Shown here: positions 1-10,021 of the stretch, one piece after another
Numbering within the stretch: position 1 is the first letter of the stretch
How the letters are laid out: every line of letters begins with the position of its first letter
NCBI RefSeq assembly: GCF_000003815.2
Contig: NC_049997.1
Span: 15,553,916-15,588,611 of the forward strand
Origin: Branchiostoma floridae
Taxonomy: Eukaryota; Chordata; Leptocardii; Amphioxiformes; Branchiostomatidae
Direction of reading: 5' to 3'
DNA length: 34,696 bases
Program-made: the position numbers and the translations under genes
The notes under the pieces: model-generated
Told to the model about the DNA's origin: nothing
The model's input: the letters and a program-made list of their open reading frames with translations, nothing else
Databases searched by the model: none

Positions 1-66
1 TTATCGCACCTGCCCAGGGATTCTCTCACCATATACACCTCGGGCCGGGGCATTAACCCTTTATTA

Positions 67-369
67 ATTAATGCAAACCTACTAACCCATTACCAACTAC
101 ACTCAAGACTACCACACTAGTGTCACTTCTACACCTTTGTTGTCACTTCTAAAAATTGAAGAAGTGATCCTAGTGAGGTAGCATTGAGTAGAAGTGTGCC
201 TTGAGTAAAGGTGTAGCAGTGACACTAGTGAGGTAGCATTGAACTTAAAAGTGTGCCTTGAGTAAAGTTGAAGAAGTGACTCTAGTGTGGTAGTCTTGAG
301 TGAACATTGTAGAAGTGACACAAGTAGGCTTGTGTGTAGTTGGCAATGAGCTAGCAGGTTTGCATTAAT
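67..369. mobile_element. Fold-back MITE, about 303 bp
   Basis: The outer 14 bases at 67-80 (ATTAATGCAAACCT) are the exact reverse complement of 356-369. The match continues inward imperfectly for about 65 bp on each arm, through the CACTTCTAC segments. The interior repeats a GAAGTG...CTAGTG..GTAG..TTGAG module several times, so the element is a set of nested subrepeats. No coding capacity is visible. Superfamily is not assigned, and a target-site duplication is not clear because both flanks are AT-rich. Confidence 0.7.
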
Positions 370-410
370 AGTACTAAATGAAATCATTGTTTATCAAAAA
401 AAGTATTGCT

Positions 411-690
411 GTTTCCTATATCTTAGTATCATTTTAGTTTTGGATCTGAGCTGGTCCTAGGGCCGACTCCGATCGGGGTCTCTCCTAGTAGAATCGCCGA
501 GATATCCCGATCGCAGTCTGTTTCCCATATCTTAGTATCATTTGAGTTTGGATCGGAGTTGGCCCTAGGAGAGACCCCGATCGCAATCTATACTACTAGA
601 ATCGTTGATTCTCCAAGGAGAGATCCCGATCGGAGTTGGCCCTAGGACCAACTCCGATCGCAATCTCTCCTAGGAGAATCGACGATTCTA
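411..690. repeat. Cluster of CCTAGG-centred palindromes with a ~108-bp repeat
   Basis: Two similar copies of a TATCTTAGTATCATTT-containing segment start near 418 and 527. Between and after them lie repeated palindromic modules with ATCGGAGTTGG, GATCGCAATCT, AGAATCG and CCTAGG cores. The block at 631-662 is a near-perfect hairpin, with GATCGGAGTTGG facing CCAACTCCGATC around a CCTAGGA centre. Another GATCGCAATCTGTCCTAGGAC copy lies at about 896-916. This resembles a fold-back or helitron-like repeat family, but the element ends could not be fixed. Confidence 0.6.
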
Positions 691-1099
691 CTGGATCATG
701 ATCTCTACAGTGACATATGTCTAAATGTATTTATATCTAAAATAGTGTACTATACGGTAACCATGAACAGAAATATTGAGAAATACTGAAGGAAGTGGGT
801 GAAATGGTCACAAATGAATTGATATTACAAACAATGAGACAGTATAGATTGCAATTTAGGACAATTAAGTCATCTACTTGAATGTGCGGATTGTGATCGC
901 AATCTGTCCTAGGACAAAGTACAACCAAAAATCAAATCATAATTTTATCTAGTACTCCTAGTATAAACTAGAAAGGCAACATTTTCGTGAAAATGCTGAA
1001 GTCTTCCCCACGGCCTTTCATGAAGGTAGTCAAACGCTGTTAGCATACCAATAATTACTATCATGCACGCCTTACAATATTAAGTGGGATTTAGGGAAA

Positions 1100-1442
1100 T
1101 TTAGAGAGGCAACAATTTGTGGCTGTAGGTCACGGTAATTGTTGGAATGTGAAGGTCCAAGAAAAAAACACACACTCCACTGTGCAATTGTTGTACATTG
1201 TAAACCTTGAGTATTTACAATGAATCACATATTGTCAGAATGTATCGTATATCATGTAAAAAAAGAAAAAAGCTGGAAACATCGAGTGCATGTTGCTGGA
1301 AAGACATAATTATAATGTCTGAGAGGCCGTTTTGCAGACGTAGATCACGGTACTTGTCCGACCGTGAAGGTCCGAGTAAAAAACACACTCCACTGTGCAA
1401 TTGTTGTAACATTACATTGTAAACCTTGAGTATTTACAGTTA
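1100..1442. repeat. Imperfect tandem duplication, period about 217 bp
   Basis: The segment from about 1100 to 1213 (GAGAGGC, CACGGTA, GTGAAGGTCC, then an ACACTCCACTGTGCAATTG block and CCTTGAGTATTTACA) recurs in the same order at about 1319-1439. There are two diverged copies in direct orientation. Short reading frames across them on either strand have no recognisable content. The segments at 926-1099 and 1443-1590 show nothing supportable. Confidence 0.6.
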
Positions 1443-1590
1443 ATCATATCGATGAATAAAAAGTGTACGTTCACTCCGCGAACGTCAACCATAATCAAAA
1501 TGAGGGGGCCCAAAGATGCTATGTACCAGACAATTTTGAGCAGCATTGATGACGTCATTTCAAAATCTGAGTTTTGATTAGCTACATTCA

Positions 1591-1875
1591 AAGGGCTCGA
1601 AATACCACCTGCATATGCACGTTAGTTCAGGTAAAATTGGAGCTGTGCAGGTATTTCTGATGTCTACCCGCACCTAACCTGCACTTGTCCATGTACTGGG
1701 TTTTATACATAAATGTCCTATGATGTCAGTGTATAAGGAATGGTTCTTGAACAATTTTAGTATGATCCATATTTCCTTAATTCAGAGTGGTGCAGGTACA
1801 GTTTGTCTGGTGAAGGTAATTTTCAAGGTTACCTGCACCACTGCAGGTATGCAGAAAAAAGTATTTCGAGCCCTG
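1591..1875. mobile_element. MITE with AGGGCTCGAAATAC terminal repeats
   Basis: The 14-base end at 1592-1605 is the exact reverse complement of 1861-1874. ATTCA flanks both sides directly (1586-1590 and 1876-1880), which is compatible with a 5-bp target duplication. The interior carries many copies of ACCTGCA/TGCAGGT in both orientations, including an internal inverted pair near 1788 and 1833. This is typical of clustered transposase-binding motifs. The CAGGGCTC-type end is shared with the larger element at 27173-28770. It is nonautonomous. Confidence 0.65.
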
Positions 1876-2727
1876 ATTCAGAAGGAACCGGAAACAGCTA
1901 CAGATTTCTTGGGAACACTTGATTATTACAAAGTTTTGAAACTTCACTCCAGTCTACCAGACCAGAGTCACTTCATTAAAGGCATATACAACTCCATTTT
2001 TCTGAAAATAAATATCATGGTAACACGACATTGAAATTGGACATGGCAGCAGTTTCATTATACAGCATCAATATTGTGATACCTCCCTGAGTACCTTCCG
2101 GGTAATTAACAGCAAGGCGTAACATTTTACAGAATGTATATTGCTGTGCAACCTGGCTCAGAAAAGCATTTTGTATACTGATCAATTCTCAACCTTCATA
2201 ACTTAATTCTTAGATTGCGTTCACATAAAAATTGCCCCGGAGCTGTTAGCAATTATCCCAAAGTAACCAATACTTTTAGTACAGGAGCCAAGGCCTGAAA
2301 GAAAAATATTTTGTTCAGCCCATCTTACAGAAAAGGTTTGACCAGATATTTTGGTAGAGGGGGTCCATCTGCATCAGAAATGATGATTTTTTTGTGTTCA
2401 AATTGTGGTATCACGCTCACGTTTCTCGTTCCACTTCAGAAAAAGGCACATAAAAAAATATTGTCTCTCAAGGTGAAAAAACAGGGAATTATGGGCAGGA
2501 TAACCTAAAAAGTCAATATTTAGGGTGATCCTGGGTCAGGAAAGTCCCAATTTGAAGAAAATAATAAATGTATCCTTATGTTAATTCAGAAGATGAGAGT
2601 AAGTAATTTTGAATATATGAAACATGCTAAAAGTAAAACTGACCAAGATGTTAATTATGCTCTGATGCATTATATGTTCCAAAACATTTTCATGTAATCA
2701 CAATTTCTCATAATAGCAGAATTGTTT
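1876..2727. other. Noncoding stretch, nothing assignable
   Basis: AT-rich sequence downstream of the minus-strand gene. Open frames near 1720-2034 and 2311-2508 have low-complexity translations and no splice support. I found no minus-strand polyadenylation hexamer close to the proposed stop codon, so the 3' UTR end of that gene is not resolved here. Confidence 0.4.
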
Positions 2728-2923
2728 TCAGACTGCTCGCAAAATACTGCCAACCTTGGTTGGCTTGTGGTCAAGGGGATGGTTTGGGGAAGGTCCTGAA
2801 AGTGCAGTGTTTATAAAAGAATCATGGATGAAACCACTGCTTCTCAGAATTTTACAGTGTGGAGTTGCTCGAGATACAAGCAGTGTGAAAGATATACATG
2901 TAACTCGCTGGAAGATAGATTAG
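2728..2923. other. Exon-like block open on both strands
   Basis: On the minus strand, acceptor CTTCCAG before 2907 opens a phase-0 frame of 59 codons ending in TGA at 2730-2728. This fits as the last exon of the SWIM-like gene after a 138-nt intron with a CTAAT branch-like motif. On the plus strand, TTTTCAG at 2725-2731 precedes a 63-codon open frame ending in TAG at 2921-2923. That reading has strong G-first codon bias and a plausible protein-like composition. I favour the minus reading because its phase and total length fit, but the codon bias points to plus. A transcript is needed to decide. Confidence 0.4.
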
Positions 2924-5900
2924 CATTTTGCGTTTTTCAAGTACGAATGCAGTTTAGTTCCTTGATTTACAATGTACTTAATTTTTTTTAACATAACATC
3001 TTGAAGGCCAAACTTTCACAAAGTAATTATGAAACATAAAAGAAAATACCTGCTCAACAAGTGAGTCAAGGTCTGCAAACCCAGATGGAATGGTGTAACT
3101 GTGATCTGTCAAAAGAAACACAAACATAATGATTGCCTTTTTAAGTAGTCATAACTCAAGCACTAAAGATGTCTAGAAAATTTCTACATTAAAGGAAAAA
3201 ACAGCCTCCATAGCAGCCTCTTTCTTGTCTTATAAGATGATGACATCTTTTTGTAATACATTGTAGGTCATTTGCACAGCGAGTACAGCTGGATGCACAA
3301 AATACTGAGTACAAAAAGAAGTTACCAGCAAGAAGTGTATTTAAATTCATAAGCCAATAAGAAGGCCAAGAGAGCCTGCCATGCACTAGTAGGCTATGGA
3401 AAAACATAATTCGTATAATGACAAATTGTGAGAAAGTAGTCCTAGCTGCACCAGTAAATTATAACTGAAATGCCATATATGAAAATATTCTATAAGGCCA
3501 CATTTTTGCAAAAATGCAGAATGATTTCCCTCAAATAGGTCCGGAAACTGCCCCCCTCCCCGCCTGTACGCTGGGACACTGACTGAGTGCGACTGAAAAA
3601 AATAAAGTGTCAAATCTAATGCCCTGTTCACAAGATGAAAACGTTGTATATATAAGATACATGTCTAAAAAGGGGAAAAGAAGAATAGATAAAAGAAGGT
3701 TCCCAGTGGGACGTGAACCCTGTATCTGTATCTGTAACCTGTATCTGTATCTATATAGCCGGTATAACCGCCGTTCGGCGTAACACACCAGCTTCGCAGG
3801 CACGCGGCGCGGCAGCAGCTGGTTATATTACACCGAACGACTCGTTACCCCTAACTTTTGCACATCTATCTGCAAGCATTCTTTAAAACTACCTAGAGAA
3901 GATGCCCCTACTGTACTTGGTGATAACCTGTATCTGTATCTATATAACCCAAGTCCTTAACTAAGCTTGCTCTTTCACTGACACAGAGGTACTTCAATTT
4001 GCATTACGTGAGGGCGATTTTTTATGTAATATGAACTTAGGTTGCAAAGAGCGGCCAAAAGGGTCCACGGTTTGTGTCCTGAGCGCTCATTGGTTTACCT
4101 GTGACGTATCCATGAAAACATAGACTTTCGACCAATCAAAAGCTGCATTTCAAAGCCTTTTGTCATCTGCGTTTTCATTGGATCCCGGTTTGAGCTAGTG
4201 TTTTCGGGAAAACATAACTAATTGGCTAAAGATCTATTTAAAAACCAGTTCCTTTCTTTATTTAACCTTACGCCACAGCAAGTAAATTCTATGGATGGAT
4301 CACAGACCATATAGTATCCTCTCTCAACATACTGAAAATGAGAAAACATTTCTTAGGCCCACTTAAGCATTATGCTTTTCACGTCAGCGGTATAATTTCC
4401 TGCTGTCGGGACGCCACTATCGGGACCTCTTTAGAAACACTGCCCGGAAATCTGGCAGGGAAAGTCTACCCTTAAAGATCGCAGTTTTTTTTAGCTGCAT
4501 GCTGCCATATTGAACAAGCTGTCATTTTTGGTTTGCGTACCATTTCCAAGTTATTGAAAATTCAAATAGGTGACTTGCATAAGAAATACAAGTCCCTGAC
4601 TACGTTGTTGTTTTGCTGACACTTCCCGAAACTTCGACCGCAAAATTTTCTATACAAAATCACTTTAAAACCCTTTCAAAGCAAACTGTTTGATAGAAGA
4701 TCCCTTTCTTTCAGTGAAGACCTGCCAAATTATGGCCACGCACTGAAATAATCGGCTAAACCCTGACACCCGCTGTCGCGCCTTCTCTTTATTTGCAGTT
4801 TGAAGTTGTTGGGGACACCTGCTGAGCCTACGGGTCCGCCAGTCCCGCTGTCGCGAAAACAGTAATGTAAAGTGGGCCTTAGACCGTTCTTTATCAAAAA
4901 CATTATAGATTACTTTCCAAACTTTTTACAAATGGACATTCACAAAACGGATCCAGAAGTGAAGCAACAGCCACTCTTTGAGTAAAGCAAGTCTGGTTCA
5001 AAGTCAAGTCCTTTAAAATTTTAAGAGTTTGGAGAAACAGTCATGGATAATGATAACAATACACAGGAAGAAAACACTTGGTTGTTAAATCATACTTTGT
5101 CGCTTCAAATTGGAAATGTAGGTATCTTGCTTTTCTTTTCATCCTTTTTTTTCAAACTTGCACATACAGTAGATTTGGCAGAAAATGTCATCCATAAAAT
5201 TTACTTGCTGTGGTCTTCTATATCAAGTACTCGTACAAGTAGACTCTAAAACCTATGTATGAGAATTTGTGATTGGCCCCAAAGGTCGTAAACACAGGCA
5301 AACAGACAAATAGTATGAAAGACATGTCATTATCTTCTGGTGAGAACATTCAGGCTCAAACATTCAATGACTAAGGCAACATACAAACAGGGGCCAAACA
5401 AACAACATGGAACAGTAAGCCCCCAAAAAAGATATGCAATCGTAAGTGTATAAGTCTTATTAAAATGCGCATGCATCAAATTGTGTGCATTGTTAGTAGT
5501 CAGTTAATATCAGGAAAATCACTGTTGTCCGAAAGAAACATACCATCCTCTTTCAAGCCAGGTTGGAGGTTATACTGCACGTCAATGTCATTCACAATTT
5601 GTATTACTGCCTTGATGTGGATGCAGTAATTGTCCCGAATTCCTAAGGAAAGGCAGAGAGCTAATAGTTAAGTACCAACATAGACAAATTAAAGGCATTC
5701 AAAATACACAATCTGATTAAGATTTTGAAAGTTGGTTGTAACATCCAAGAGCTAAACTTAAACAATAAAACCTTTGATATGCTCACTAAATGCATCACAC
5801 TAAGTAGTAACATACGTTTGATTTTGGAACTAACATTTTAACAAAACTTTTAAAAATTTGGAAAAATCAAACGCAGCAACAACTTTTAAACATGTCATTT

Positions 5901-8900
5901 GTCTTCCATCATTGAAGTTTTCAGATTTTGATACTAAGTTCTAAGCAATCTGTCAGCAGAATTTTCGGTGGAACAACTGCTTTGACCTTTCAGAAACTTG
6001 ACAAAAGATTCAGCAAACAAGAGGCAACTTTATAATTTTTACCATTCATAATTTCCAATTGCACATGTTACTGTAAATATGGATACCAGTAGTAAAGGCA
6101 ATAATATCTTACTTGATACTCCCCCAACAATGACAGAAGACAAGGACATCACCAAGTCCTGCTCACGGCGAGAACAGCTGCAGCAGTAAAACCACTCACA
6201 AGCATGTTCTACAGTTTTGCTGCATCTTTCCACAATGTGGTACTTGTTCACCTGAAATAAGACATGTACAATTGTCAGAGATGATTAAGAGTCAGTTAAA
6301 AATGATGTGGTCAAGCCCCTTTGGCCTATTGGCCACTTTGCAATCTTAATGAAGATGGTCCTCTTGAGATATTGTATAAGAATCAGTAATGAATGTTACA
6401 TGCATTTTAGGTAAACATCCCAAGTGTCTACCTGTCCACTTTATAAAACATCAATACAACAACTTAAAAAATAGGGCATCCTTTAAGGCATTACAACAGT
6501 GATTTAGTTACTGAAAGTCTGAATACACGCATACACGTAATGCGAGTTACAACAGTGCAATAAGACACAACAGAAGAAAGTATAAGTAGAAAATTTTTTA
6601 GTGCAGCTCTTACAGTCTTATGATAAAGATATCTGAAACAAAGCAATATAAGTTAGTTAGAAAGATAGAAGGACATTACCGTCAACTTCAAGCTGTGGTT
6701 GTTGAAGTCAGGCAATGCAAACACTGTTGCCAGGGGATCACACATGGTTATTGCCGACTGCTGCCTCAGTTGAGTCACATATGACGTAAAATTGTCAAGT
6801 GGGTAAGATGCTTGTACAGCTGCAGGAGCCTCTACACTAACCTGTAATAAAAAAAGATACACTGAAAATTGCAAACAAATCAAATCCATATCAGATTCAA
6901 AAGAGGTAGCAGGCCCGCTGTCGGCGAAGAACCCCTCCCTGCCGGCATATATTCCTTCCGCGACATATATTCCTTTCCCGACATAAGAAATTTCCTGGTG
7001 CAAAACTCGGCCACGATGTTAGGAAAGTCGCGAATGGCCCCCCTCCCCCTCAAACACTCATACAAATTACACCAACGACAACAGAAAGGTCAGCGAAGGA
7101 GGCTAGAATAGGCTGAGGCAGATTTGATGAGCCCCGGTCGGAAATACGCAAATGGCTATAAGCAGCCGAGGCCGAGGCTGGATGAATCCAGAATTGTTAT
7201 AATGTTAAGGTGAAGAAATGGCCTATCACGCCATGTAATTAGCTGATTGGATCTAGGTGAACTGTAAAAAAGACAACCACAGATTAACTGACCAAAAATA
7301 TGTACTAATGTTTTAAACTTTAAAGGCATCGCTGTCATTTTGCAATGCACAAATTATCAATATCTGCATGGTTGTCTTTGGGCAAAACATACTAGAAAAT
7401 AAAAAATATCATGTAACTATAAGGTCTTTTTCTTGCAAAACAGACAGTTGTTTACTCCCAAGTAACAAATTAATCCCAGTTCATATCTCGATCAGGTTAC
7501 TGGCAAATGTGCAGAAGGTCTGCACAGAAGCCTCTCAGTTCAACTGGTTCAGTGCAATCCAGTAATGTCCATGCACTGGTGGATTTGTGTGCCTAGGAAA
7601 TGCTGCAGGTTAAGTTGAAACGCTTCATGACAACTCAGAAATGGAAAATTTGCAACGAAATAACAAGCGAGAGTTAAGCTCATCCGTCCATATGGTGAAT
7701 GTTGCTAAGGTGGAGGAAATTTCTTAGAGTTACTTCCTTCAGCATAATTCTTTACAAGAGGCCCGACTGGCCAATCCTACCATGATTGCCATAATATACA
7801 TTGTATGAAAAAGACATTCAACCACAGCTTTTATACTATAGTCTGTCATGCTGTTCTCGGACAGGCAAACTTGATAACGAAAATTCTAACCGTTAGTTAT
7901 AGTCAATCAATCAATCAATCATAACTAGATATACGTAGCAGAGTCTACCTGAGAGTCGGACAGACTTGACACCATGCTTTGATCAGGGGCATCCTGCAGC
8001 TGGTTGATTTCTGAATCAGGGATCTTGCTACTCCCTTCTCTCCTCGTGGATGTAGAATTTGTAGATGCACTGGAGTTTCCGCTGCGTCTTTTCTTTTTGG
8101 GAATGTTTGAATAATCATACTTGCAGCCATCGTTCCATACCACATTACGGCGTATCCCTGACATCCCTAATTGCATAATGGAAAGGTCAATTTAGACAAA
8201 GCATTCAAGTAGTAAATGTAGTAATGTATCTTGACTCAAGACGAAACAAAATGTTGGCAGCCAAGAATTGCTTTGATCTTAGAACCGGCGGACGAACTCA
8301 AAATAACTGGTGAATATGTAGGACTTGCTGTGTTTTTTTAACTCATACATGTTTAAACAATGCCTCCAGAGTGTCACACAAGGTCGTTGCCCCACATACA
8401 CTGCATTTCAGGCCCAATCTATACACAGTTTTTGCCGATATCTCGGGAGGGATCTGGAACGTTGGCCACGGAACACCCGTGGTGCTTGCAGTCATAAACA
8501 GCCATATAGCCTAATGAGTCCGCGTTATATGCTAATGAGCCCTCCCAAAGTCTGGGCGCATCTACACGCACGCGGAAGCTGTCGGGGACCCATGCCAAGC
8601 TAACGGGGACCCCTGCTAAGCTATCGTACGAATGGTCCGGACCATTCACGAGAAATTCTGCTGATATCTTTATGGCGATATTGCAATTCCATCTCATCAT
8701 CATCATCGGCGTCAGCTCGTGACCGAGCATTCCATCTAGACGCAGAAAAAAAGCTGTCGGCGAGAGGTTGTCGGCACGCCAATATCGTGAAAAACTGTGT
8801 CTAAATCATGCATTAGAGAAGTTTACAGTTGTTTGTGGGCATACATAGGAAATACCTTTGGGTTATTGGTGATGCTGCCAAATTAATAGAAAGTTGATTC

Positions 8901-10021
8901 AATGTCAGGGTTCTAGCCAAGATTTTACTTTAGCGTAGTGGTAAAGGCGAGGTATATTACAAGCGACCCATGGGGTGGTGGTGGTCTTGGCCCTTCCACA
9001 ATGAATGAGATTTGCACGATCCTTATGCGAAATTGCGCAACCACTGCCGGGGTCACGTGACAGACGGAGCGGGATTTTCAAGATGGCGGCTTCGATCGGC
9101 GGCGACGGAAAATACGATGTAACATGCCGAAATGAAGCAAAACAGTAGCTCACAGGCTATCAAATACATCTTTGCGACGGTAAATGTCCATTCCATGCCT
9201 TGAAATATAAATATCACGGCTAGAAACGCTCAAAATCATGCCTCCTCCTTTTTGCATAAGGATCGTGCAAATCTCATAAGGTTCGTGTGAATCACATAGT
9301 GATTCGTGCGAATTTCATAATATTCGAGCGTTTTTGCATAGTGATTCGTGTGTATCACATAATATTCGTACGAATTTCATAGGGTTCGTGCAAATGCTTA
9401 GGCACCCCTGAATATATTCCAGGCAGTCGGTGAGGAAAACTACTCCTCTGGCCAGCACAACATCAGAGTAAAGTTGGACCAAGGATATACCCCCATGCAG
9501 ACATTCTTTTCAGACTGGATAGGTTTTTCAGCTGTCCGGGCTGCAGAAAAACTGCAAAATGCGTTGGAAAGCTTTCCGAAATTTAACAGCAGTCCTAAAT
9601 TTGTCGTTGAGCGTTGCCAGAATCCCTCCATGCAGACCCCAGCACGCACGTGGACATTATTAATTATATGCACGTAACAAAATCAATGTTTTCAGATCAT
9701 TTTCCACGCCAACCTGGATTATTTACGTATATATCCGGTCTATGAAGTAAGACCTACCAGTAAAATGAGTTAGTTGGGATAAATATGTTCAGAAATACGA
9801 TCTTTTTTACCTGAAATCTCCCAGACACGGCGTCATGAACACAACAGATCGAAAGCACTGGGGAAACTGCAGTGTACCCGTCGCTCAGAAGTTTAACCAA
9901 TAGCATTGAATCACTGCGAGTATAGCTGACCAATAGCAGCGTGGCTATCTATCATGGCGCACCGCCACTTCTGGGTCCTTGCGATGACTCACTGTTTCCA
10001 CTCCATCGCTGCATCCGCCAT
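2728..10021 (-). CDS. SWIM-type zinc-finger-like protein, nine-exon gene (345 aa, reconstructed)
   Basis: I joined minus-strand exons 10021-9993, 9925-9811, 9713-9674, 8166-7949, 6841-6680, 6251-6113, 5642-5544, 3105-3050 and 2907-2728. Every junction is GT-AG, all phases agree, and the total is 1038 nt, so one frame runs from ATG to TGA. Residues near 85-90 form a basic KKKRR patch, followed by a Ser/Thr-rich linker. Residues C212, C214, C241 and H243 give CxC-x26-CxH, the SWIM zinc-finger pattern. That fold is known for DNA or protein binding in transposase-related and nuclear proteins. Exons 4-8 are convincing. The third exon (poor donor, GTGCAT) and the ninth are less certain. HMGXB3-like or KDZ-transposon-derived ancestry is possible but unproven. 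The gene shares its promoter with the transposase-derived gene on the plus strand. Confidence 0.6.
3050..8166 (-). CDS. Core exons 4-8 of the SWIM-like gene
   Basis: These are the best-supported exons. 8166-7949 encodes 72 residues from an ATG at 8164, with the basic patch and Ser/Thr-rich tail. 6841-6680 encodes 54 residues, and 6251-6113 carries the WFYCCSCS segment. 5642-5544 carries NYCIHIKAV, and 3105-3050 ends in LDSLVEQ. All have pyrimidine-rich acceptors and CAG/GTA- or GTAAG-type donors with compatible phases (0, 0, 1, 1, 0). If the upstream exons are wrong, translation could start at 8164. Introns at 3106-5543, 5643-6112, 6252-6679 and 6842-7948 contain no other convincing exon of this gene. 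Confidence 0.72.
3690..3960. repeat. CTGTATCTGTATCTATATA-flanked repeat block
   Basis: CTGTATCTGTATCTATATA (or a close variant) occurs near 3718, at 3739-3757 and again at 3929-3947. These copies bracket a CG-rich core with a GCCG...CGGC hairpin (about 3759-3781) and a GCAGGCACGCGGCGCGGC segment. The arrangement suggests a dispersed repeat or short retroposon inserted in intron 8 of the minus-strand gene. Its identity is not established from this window. Confidence 0.4.
4060..4262 (+). promoter_or_regulatory. Promoter-like CCAAT/CRE cluster inside an intron
   Basis: Three CCAAT-type sites (CATTGGTT near 4089, CCAATC near 4131, CATTGGAT near 4177), a TGACGTA site near 4102 and a CTATTTAAA TATA-like motif near 4229 lie within 200 bp. 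The first downstream ATG (about 4291) gives only a few codons. An ATG at 5043 opens 25 codons to a possible GTAGGT donor at 5118, but no matching downstream exon was found. A nested plus-strand transcript is possible but weakly supported. Confidence 0.25.
4356..4878. mobile_element. PIF/Harbinger (IS4EU-like) MITE, 523 bp
   Basis: The ends GGCCCACTT and AAGTGGGCC are inverted repeats extending about 40 bp with roughly 80 percent identity. Matching arm segments include CATTA, TTTTC.CG and CAGCGG. TTA lies directly on both sides (4353-4355 and 4879-4881), matching the 3-bp target preference of PIF/Harbinger and IS4EU elements. No transposase is encoded, so it is nonautonomous. It sits in intron 8 of the SWIM-like gene. 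Confidence 0.7.
6890..7110. other. CpG-containing patch with short tandem repeat in an intron
   Basis: The intron at 6842-7948 contains a CG-richer patch with two and a half copies of a roughly 20-base CATATATTCCTT unit near 6945-6985. It also has a GCTGTCGGCGA motif similar to one near 8751. Overlapping frames on both strands are short and unconvincing. The rest of the intron (7110-7948) shows only an (AATC)n tract near 7904-7921. Confidence 0.3.
8421..8802. mobile_element. TIR element of about 380 bp (mariner-like?)
   Basis: CACAGTTTTT at 8424-8433 pairs with AAAAACTGTG at 8790-8799, and the following CCGATAT pairs with ATATCG. CTA lies outside both ends, which is compatible with a TA target. 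The interior contains GGTCCGGACC, a 10-bp palindrome near 8635. Reading frames over it (about 8325-8730) look like chance. It lies in intron 3 of the SWIM-like gene. Confidence 0.4.
9005..9277. repeat. Perfect 24-bp inverted repeat flanking a CpG promoter-like core
   Basis: Positions 9005-9028 are the exact reverse complement of 9254-9277. The enclosed segment holds GGTCACGTGAC (about 9051-9061) and CAAGATGGCGGC (about 9089-9100), both typical of CpG promoters (USF/CLEAR-type and YY1-type). The ATG there opens 21 codons (MAASIGGDGKYD...). The arrangement could be a MITE carrying promoter-like sequence, or an original promoter flanked by repeat copies. Confidence 0.55.
9254..9400. repeat. Degenerate 20-21-bp tandem array, about 7 copies
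   Basis: About seven copies follow the pattern CATAatrTTCGTGCGAATtT. Each alternates CATA with a near-palindromic TTCGtgCGAA core, for example near 9274, 9294, 9315, 9357 and 9378. The first copy belongs to the 24-bp inverted repeat whose partner is at 9005-9028. Function is unknown; it could be subterminal transposon repeats or a small satellite. Confidence 0.6.
9422..9676 (+). CDS. Plus-strand exon-like open block, unknown product
   Basis: After an ATATTCCAG acceptor the plus frame is open for 84 codons to TAA at 9674-9676. It begins AVGEENYSSGQHN and includes FFSDWIGFSAVRAAEKLQ. The codons show strong purine-first bias, unlike neighbouring noncoding sequence. Its phase (0) agrees with an upstream ATGGCGGC exon ending KYD before a weak GTAACA donor near 9117, so a small two-exon protein is possible. 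No family is recognised. It lies within an intron of the minus-strand gene, so it could also be a decayed transposon fragment. Confidence 0.35.
9811..10021 (-). CDS. N-terminal exons 1-2 of the SWIM-like gene
   Basis: Exon 1 (10021-9993) starts with ATG in a CAAAATGGCGG context and encodes MADAAMEWK plus two bases before a perfect GTGAGT donor. After a 67-nt intron, exon 2 (9925-9811) begins at a CAG acceptor and supplies the missing base. It then encodes 38 residues ending in SGRFQ before a CAG|GTAAAA donor. Reading through the intron hits a stop, so splicing is needed. If exon 1 is not used, the in-frame ATG at 9906 could start translation. No family is recognised from these 48 residues. 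Confidence 0.5.

Noticed and set aside
5043-5249. 68-codon plus-strand frame starting MDNDNNTQEENT
   Set aside because: First 25 codons look plausible and end at a possible donor, but no matching downstream exon or clear promoter was found.
8419-8730. 103-codon minus-strand frame
   Set aside because: Falls within a TIR element; composition not protein-like and no splice support.
8856-8874. A 19-nt minus-strand micro-exon with good splice sites, of the right length to bridge exons of the SWIM-like gene
   Set aside because: In the required phase it contains an in-frame TAA; the 9674-9713 exon fits instead.
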